Of a stretch of 64,000 nucleotides of DNA, positions 37,101 to 46,100 are shown one piece after another. The position numbers and the translations under genes were made by a program. How positions within the stretch are numbered: the stretch's first letter is position 1; the number at the start of each line of letters is the position of its first letter. Source of the stretch: Patella vulgata (Eukaryota > Mollusca > Gastropoda > Patellidae); contig NC_065882.2 of NCBI RefSeq assembly GCF_932274485.2, forward strand, positions 41,820,593 through 41,884,592, in the 5' to 3' direction. The notes below the pieces were generated by a model that saw only the letters and a list, made by a program, of their open reading frames with translations, ran no database searches and had not been told where the DNA came from.

Positions 37101-40100
37101 ATATAATGTATGCAATAATTATAGTATTTATATCATGTATGCAATATTTTAAAAATCTACAATAATTGATTTTTAGATAGATAAAACTTACTGTTTTCAT
37201 TTTTCCTTCTGCATAATTAAAAAATTCAAAGAACAGTCTGTGTACCATAGAATGTAGTAAAACCTCTCTAAAATAGATATACACTTTTACACAATAAATT
37301 ATCACAATGACTTTATTGATTAAAGATATATTTTCTTTAAAAAAAAATAGAAGTAAGAATTAACAATAATAATGTTTTGCAAAACAGGTAACATTTTCAA
37401 GTTAATGATAAATATATATCATGACTGCCTTTTTCACTTAATCAGCTTCTTCAGCTCAGGAACAAATAACAAACAAAAAAACTTGTTGAAAGACTAAGGC
37501 AACTTACTTGTCAATAAGAGATAGTAGAGTTTCTTTCATATTGCTTAATATTATTTCTTTTTTATTAGGTTGTTCCTCTATAATCTGATCTAATGATTTA
37601 GCTGTTTGGGTCTACAATAACACAAAACTCAATAAACAATACTGATTATTAACAGACAAAACATTTCTTCATATTTTCCTATAACAAAGAATGTAGGTTG
37701 TACAAGAGAAATCAGATAATTATTTAATTTCAAACAATGATATGTCATTGGTAATAAGATATGAGATTGTTGTTTGAACAAAATACAGGTAGTATCAATA
37801 ATTATCTGATGTGAAACTATTCTATCTACCTGGAATAATACAAAACTTGGGCCATAGAATTCTTCTAATAAAGTTAGTTTCTGTGGTCCTGTAGCATATT
37901 CAGCAAAAACATTCTCTATAACTTCACTAGATTCCTAAATATACAATATAATAATAAATATTAGGCAACACAAATAAAATAAGTTGTTTCTCGGGCACCG
38001 CCCGCACGCAAAATTGGTTGCGCGTGCGGCCTATTTATTAGTCTTGATGAAAAATAAAAAATATGTAACGCCCGCCCGAACATCGATAAGCAAGTCATAA
38101 AAAGAATATGCCGCATGTATCTACATGCCCCATACGTGAATATCCATTCAAACGTATTAAACTGATTTAGATGCAAACGTTCATTTACGGGTCTTTTTTA
38201 TTGATATCGAAAGAACCTCCATTTTTGTATCACATGATTTTAATTACCTCCCCTTGTGAACTAGAATTTGATTCGTGTTAAACACCGAAAGTCATTGACA
38301 ACAATGCAATGTATTTCAATCATTCGATCTTAATCGGCTCATTATTGCCGGCTTCAGTCGGTCCATGTTTGAAAAAATCCTACTTATAAAACAATGAATC
38401 GTAGAACAGGTTAATTATTATAACTTGTGGCTACGAGTACGAATACGATACGATGATAGTCACCATACCTTAGTCAGAATCTGGGTCATTAGCACATTTA
38501 ACGGTAGTTTTGATAATCCGGAAAATAATAATTGGATTACACATTTGATGGTTTTAATGACCAGTTGTTAGTTAAATTTAAATAGTCATTCGATATAAAC
38601 CCCAGATAGAACACTGAATATCCTGAGAAACACACCGAATATCCTGAGAAACAGTCATTTCCCGAATCCCGATGACACGTGACATGCATTGGTTTGAATT
38701 AGGTCAATCATTATAAACCAGCGATACTAGATTTAGATCTAAGTGTCGTTTACCGTGATGATTATTTTTGATACACATGCTGACAGAGGCTTACTCTTTA
38801 AAATATTGTCGTTATTATGGACGTCTATTAATAGTCGTACGGAATTTTATTTTAAACCAATTTTAATTATGGTTGTCACCATTACATTAGTAAGCTACAT
38901 TACGTGAATTAAATATGGAAAATTATTTCCTTTCAGTCAGTGTTCAGTGTTTGAGTAGACTTGATTTTTGGGTTTATGTTCTAAGTATGTATAATATATA
39001 ACTGAAAGCAAAACCGTAATGACTTCCTCATTAAAAAAAAAAAAAAAATACAAGGCCGCCCTCCCGCCCCAACAATTTTCAACAACAGCCAAATTTTATT
39101 TTGCACCATCCTCTAGCCAGAAATGAGGTAAAAAAAAAAATAACCCACCCTCCCCCCCTATAGTTTCAGCTGTCAGTTGCCCGAGAAACAAGACATTTAT
39201 TTTGTGTAGCCTTATGGTATATTATAACCATTACAATATATATTTACTTATAATTGACGATCAGATTACCACTATAGATTTATAAATACCTTGATTATTA
39301 CTAGCAATATCTTTTAGAGGGACATGGAACTTTGGATTTTCTGGTACAGTTAAGTTGTCCTTTCAACATCTACTCAGAACATGCATACATGACGTAGCAT
39401 ACTGAACCGTCTTAAAAGTTATTAAAATTCCCTTCTTCAGTGGCTTATTGTTTTATTAATTATTTGTCAAACAACTATTTTCCCCAACAATAAGGATATC
39501 TAGGCTTTGTATTTGTGGCAATATCGCTATATTTATAACACCCTTAAATAATTTTGTTTGTCAATATGCTCCTTTAAACATACCTTATGTCGAATCAGTT
39601 TAACAACTTTACCATGTAACTGTTTTAGAATAAGACTTCGCTGAAATTTGTTTCTAGAAGAAAATTAAAATCTATTAAAGATACATTCCCGGGTACAAAC
39701 TGGGTGATTTGAAGATATATCTGGACTAAAAACATATTCAGAATAATTAATTTATCATAATTTTGCTTCAAATCCTTCTCAAAACATCGATCAAAAGAGG
39801 TCATGTTTGTGTCACGTGACTTACCTCTCTCTATACCGATGTGAAGTAGGACGAGAATTCAATGCGTACACAATACGATGTTGTCTTAAATCGCTGACTA
39901 TTTATTACAAATAGTGAAGCTTAATCAAATTCTCGGATTATCCACCGCCAATGTCTCTTTCCATGAATTTTATCTCAGAGAGTGTTATACGTCTAATTCT
40001 TCATAAAGTTTATCAACATGTACATTTAGTGCAACCTTCGACGTCACGTGTGCAGACACTCCTAATCGTCGGGCTGTCGATTAGGGAAACCCTTACATTT

Positions 40101-43100
40101 TTTGTCCTGTATGTGCTCCATGAGTGTTTTTCAGGGAATCCAGTATTTTTCTAGTAAGATTGGATATTTCTACTTTCCATGTATACCAAAATTGCCATAC
40201 TTTTATTGGAAATAACCACCCGATAAATACTTTCTGGGAACGTAGCTTTAACACATCTTGTACATTAGTACAATCAGTAGAATGTTTCAAATGAAATGAA
40301 ATGGGGTTTAACATCCTACTGTTCTGCTCCTATACTGGGCTAATGAAGACGGGCATACGCTATACAGTGTGCTATGAGGGAAATTTTGCCCGGGAAGCGG
40401 CACTATCGCCTACTCTTATATCGAATTCCAACTGCCAAGGGATCTTTTACGTGCATTCCAATGTTTACACGGGACCTCGGTTTTTCGTCTCATCCAAAGG
40501 ACTAGACAGTTGTCTTTGTCAGGCCCTCCGTCCTGCATCACTGACAAGGGGAAACCACGTCGGAAACTAAAATTCAACAGCAGAAGAACTATGTTAACAT
40601 TATCACTACCAATAATACTATCAATACATGTATTAAACTCACCCATACTTCATCATCTTCATTACTACAAATTTACCATATTTAGATTTACACAGATTGA
40701 CGATTGAATCTAAGTATAAAAAATAAATTATTTGAACAATGAATAATCAGGTTCAGCAGGCAGTATGAACTCCAAACTATGAAGTGTTTTTGTGCTGACG
40801 TCATCACCCTGTGTGCTGTCACTGACATAAGTGGCGTTCGCTTCGTCCATTTTCAATGAAGAAATTGGGAAAAGTATGTGGTTAAAAAGGAGGTACAAAA
40901 TCGTGATTTTCTCATTGATTTGTGGATGAAATTTGCATTCTTTGCTAGTTTTTATAAAGCTTGGTCATTTACTATTCAGTAAAAGTAGTCGGCAATTGTT
41001 TTGAGCAAATTTTCGGTCTGTAAAAATTTTTTTTTTTTTGACAGTAGGTGATGAGATCGAATCATTTTGAATTTGATAAAGATAGGTTGCCAGGCAATGA
41101 AACATACATCCACAGCAACTAAGTCGCCCGAGCAGTCAACAAGAGTTGTCACATATTTTTTCTATTGTCGGTAATGAGACAATTATAATACATTAAAATC
41201 TGATTAAGAGTAACAATTCATTAAGTAATTATCAGAAAATCATTAGAATTTGTTTGGCTTTTAGGTCTGCCCCATAACTTTTAGTATGCAAAACATTTAA
41301 AATCAATATACTTGTTCGTCTCAAGATCTTAAACTTGGTGTATCAATCTAAAGTCAATTGATTGATAACTTTGGTCTCTAGAGTATCCATAAGACTTTTC
41401 AAAGTGATCAAGGGCCATAACTCTGGCAGTAATTATCGGATATCGCTGAAAATAGGTTCCTTCATCTCATGACCTTAAACACTGTGTATAAATTTAAAGT
41501 CAATCGGATATTAACTTTAGCCTTTAGAGCGTCTACAAGCAATTGTGGACGTCGGCGGGCAGGGCGGACGGCCTGACGTGGGCGTCGACAATATACAACC
41601 ACATTTCAATGTGGGCGTATAAAAACACATTGCAATGAGCTTTTTGACTAAAATTTGATTCGATTTGATATTTTTTAACCAAACTAATAGTGTTATTCCT
41701 TGTTTCAGGTGAACAACCAAACATGTTTGATGCTGAGGACAACATCGTACTTCAGACTTCGCATTTTGGCGGAAACAGAAATCTGTCCCCAAAAAAAAGC
41801 ATGAAGCCGTGTTCGTAGTTCGTACTGGTTGCAGAACCTTTCTATTGACAAACAAGACCTTTGTTAATAAGATGTTGAATTGTAAGTCTGACTTGGTAAT
41901 AGCTACGCTCGCTTATCATGATAACTTATGCAAGTGTGTTTTCATAGATATCCATTCAATTGGGATAGCATGGAATTTGGGGATTGTAACCAAAAACAGG
42001 GAAAATGAAAGATCATATTTTTGAAAACAGCGGTTGCCAGGCAAGATATGCCCATATTTTGCAAGAGTTGGATAAAGAACAAGCCAAAAACAAAAGCGAT
42101 TTAATGTACAATCAGGGGCTATGATCCAGAAAGTTATGGTCTGAAATGCACAAATATCAGATGGGACTGAGATCTTTGGGATATAAAGATAATATTTATG
42201 TTTTATCAAAATCGGATAACAAATGTGAACTTTAAAGGGTCCACAACCTTCGTAATACCCAATTTTACACATTTTGCGTACAAAGAGCGACCATTTTGTT
42301 GGGCAGTATCATTTCGATTTTCTCGAAATACGAATTTAACCATCATTATGGTGGAATGGATATGTATTTACAGTTTTTAAAATCGGATATAAAATTGTGA
42401 CCTTTTAGAGAATCCACAAGCTAAAAATGCGCTTTTTGGAACAATCAGGGGCCATAATCCTGGAAGCTACGTTCGGATATGTGCAATTATCAAAAGGAAC
42501 CAAGATCTTTGTGATATAAACATAAATTTAAAGTTTCATTCGGATAAAAATTGTGGCCTCTAGAGGGTGCACAACCTTGATATACCATATATTTACACTA
42601 TTTGCGTACAAGGGGTGGTCATTTTGTGCAGCAGTTTTGGCCCGATTTTCAACGAATTTGAACTCAACCATCAATAAAGTGTAACGGTGATATATTCAAA
42701 CGTTTTTTTAAATCGGATAAAAATTGTGACCACAATTTTTCGTAAAATCAAGGGCCATGATTCACAAAGTTACGATCCGATATGCGTGAAAATCGAAAGG
42801 AACCAAGATCTTTGGGTAATAAACATGTATTTCAAGTTTTATCAAAATCGAATAAAAATTGTGACCCTCTACAGGGACCACAAACTAAAAACGCAACTTT
42901 TTGTACAATCAAGGGCTATAATTCAAGAAGTTGCGATCAGATGTGCACAAATATCGGAAGGAACCAAGAACTTTGGGTTATACAGATATATTTCAAATTT
43001 CATCTAAATCGGATCAAAATTGTGGCCTCTAGAGGGTCCACAACCTTGATATACTATATATTTGCACAATTTTTTCACGAGGTGCGGTCATTTTGTCCGG

Positions 43101-46100
43101 TCATTTTGTCCGGCAGTTTTGGTCTGATTTTCACGAAATTCCAACTCGGCCATCATTAGGGTGTAACGGTGATATATTCAAACGTTTTTTAAATTGGATA
43201 ACCAGCGGCTGCCAGGCAGGATACGCCAACATTTTGCAAGAGATGGATAGAGAACAAGCTAAAAACAACCAGGATTTTTGTACAACCAGGGGCAATAATC
43301 CAGAAAGTTATGGTCTGAAATGCGCAAATATCAAAAGGGACTGAGATCTGTGGGATATAAAGATATGTTTTAAGTTTCATCAGAGTCGAATAAAATTTGT
43401 GACCTCTAGAGGGTCCACAACCTTCATATTGCATACTTTTACACAATTTGCTTACAAAGAGCGGCCATTTTGTCGGGCAGCTTCATTTTGATTTTCCCGA
43501 AATTCAAATTCAACCTTCATTATGGTGGAATGGCGAAATATTTAAAAGGTTTTTAAAATCGGAAAAAAAATTGTGACATCTAGGGAATCCGCAAGCTAAA
43601 AATGTGATTTTTCGAACAATCAGGAGCCATAATCCAGGAAGTTATGTTCAGATATAAAAGGCATGATTTTGAGTCTTCTCAAAAATAAATGAAAAAAATT
43701 GTCACGGCGTGTGAAAGCCCGGTTGACCCGGTTCTCGGCACACCAATTCCTGCCCATCTCCGTCTCTAACCAACTCCATTTCCATGGATTCTTTACGTTG
43801 TCAAGGCTCTTAATATCATGGTTGTCATCTCGATATTTTACTTTGCCGCCATTTTATTTCACAGCCCAGAAATGGGACAATTCGTCACATAGTATTTATT
43901 CATATTACAGGTTTCATATCAAGAGGTTTCAAATTTAATTCTAATATCTCCAGGTGGCTTGGACGACAGCATTATAAGATATGATATCAATTTAGTAATA
44001 AATGTCAATATCCCATTCCTCACACGCGTGACATGATTATTATTAAAACTACGAATCCACCCGCACACATCCAGCTTGAAACGAAATCACTCTACAGGAC
44101 AATTCCCGCAGATTATGATTTCTTGGAATTTCAATGGACAATTATTATTGTAGTCTCGATCGTGTAGGTCTGATTATTTAATTATACAGAACAATAAGGG
44201 ACAAGTGACTTAATAATGATATAAACTATGTTTACTTTTAACATCGGGTTCGAGGAGAAGGCCTAAGTTTTTTTATCAACTTATGACTCTTCTCCTGCTC
44301 CCTCTCAAGACTCGGCCAAAATGTATTACCCCCCCCCCCCCAACAATTTGACGGCAAGCTAAAAACGTAATTTTTTGTACATTCAAGGTCTATAATTCAG
44401 GAAGTTAAGATCCAATACGCGCGAATATCGAAAGGATCCAAGATCTTTGGGTTATAAACATGTATTTCAAATCTCATCAAAGTTGCATGAAAATTATGAC
44501 CTCTAGAGGGTCCACAAGCTTGATATACCAGATGCTATACACTGTTTGCGTACGAAGGGCGGCCATTTTCTCCGGCAGTTTTGGCCCCGATTTTCACAAA
44601 ATTTGAACTCAATAAACATTACGGTGTAACAGTGATATATTTGACCTCTAGAGGGACCACAAGCTAAAAACATGATTTTTCATACAATCAGGGGTCATAA
44701 TTTAGGAAGTTACTATCCGATATGCCCGAATATCGAAACGAACCAAGATCCTTGGGTTATAAACATGCATTTCAAGTTTCATCAAAATCAGATCAAAATT
44801 GTGACCTCTAGAGGGTCCACAACTTTGATATACCAGATGTTTACACTAATTGTGTATGAGGGGCGGCCATTTTGTTCTGTTTACCAAAAACTCCATCTGA
44901 TTATGTTATTATTATCACTGTTGTTTAGAGCTGCAACGATTCAGTTCGGTGCACCGATAACCGACACTAGCCGCCTCGGTTCGATCCATGATCTACAACG
45001 TTCAAATTTCGATTCGGTTCAATTGCAAATTAAATTTCAAATAAAAACAACGTACACCTTACCATATGAAAAAAAATGAAAGACCTGAAGCAATTAAGTC
45101 CACTTAAAATTTAAAAAAATCTTTTAATTTACGTAACTTTTAATTTACGTTATTTAACAAGACACGAATGTCACTCGAAAACATAACTAGAACAGAGTGA
45201 CCTCCCTTTAAAACAATTTCCGTATGCTGACGAAAGTTAATTTATTTAAAATTGGTGACGTACCGAATGTTCATTGGGTGTTAATTTAGGTCAATAGCTT
45301 CGGTAATCGTTAGATAAATTCTAAACGATCTCATTAGCTGATAATTCCGGTCATTATCTTCTGATATTTTCGTGTTTAAACGATTATTACCCGTAGTCAA
45401 GCAAACACGACTGGAAGGTACAATTATGGCAGACGACGTACTTTCTCGACCACCTGGTCATTTGAAATGTAAAGTTTGGGATCATTTTGGTGTAAGAAAA
45501 AACTCTAAAGATGTGGCAAGAGAGAGAGAGAGAGAGAGAAATGGGGTTTAACGTCCACTCGACACAAACTAGGTCATTTCGGGACTAACATATGTTTTTT
45601 TTAAATTTTATTTCACTAATTCGCTTGCGCATAGGGGTCTTTAGCAGTGGGAGGAAACCGGAGGATCCGGAGAAAACCCACGAGGTTGGACAGGCGACCC
45701 TACTCCTTGTCACGTACAACCGGGGATTCGAAACCACGCCAGTCGACTCAATGACAGACTTTATGATACAGCACGCGCACGCTAACCATTCAGCCATCCA
45801 ACCCCCCCTAAAGATGTGGCAACTTGTAGAGTATGATACACTGACATATCCCATAAAACAGGAAACACAACAAACCTGTCAAACCAATAAAAGTGTTCGA
45901 GAGAATTTTAGTCTTGTGTTTTCATTGTTTTAAATGAATTACATACAGGAAAAATTACTGGCTATTGTAGCTGATAATCGAATCGAAAATAATCGAATCG
46001 AATGGTTAAAATCAATAATCGAACCGAATCGAGGTAGTTGTGAATCGTTGCAGCCCTACTGTTGTTGTATTTTGGCGTTTTAAGATTAACACAATAAACA

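Noticed and set aside
43700-44033. possible solo LTR
   Set aside because: Short TG...CA inverted ends only; no flanking duplication or family evidence, so listed only as an unclassified unit.
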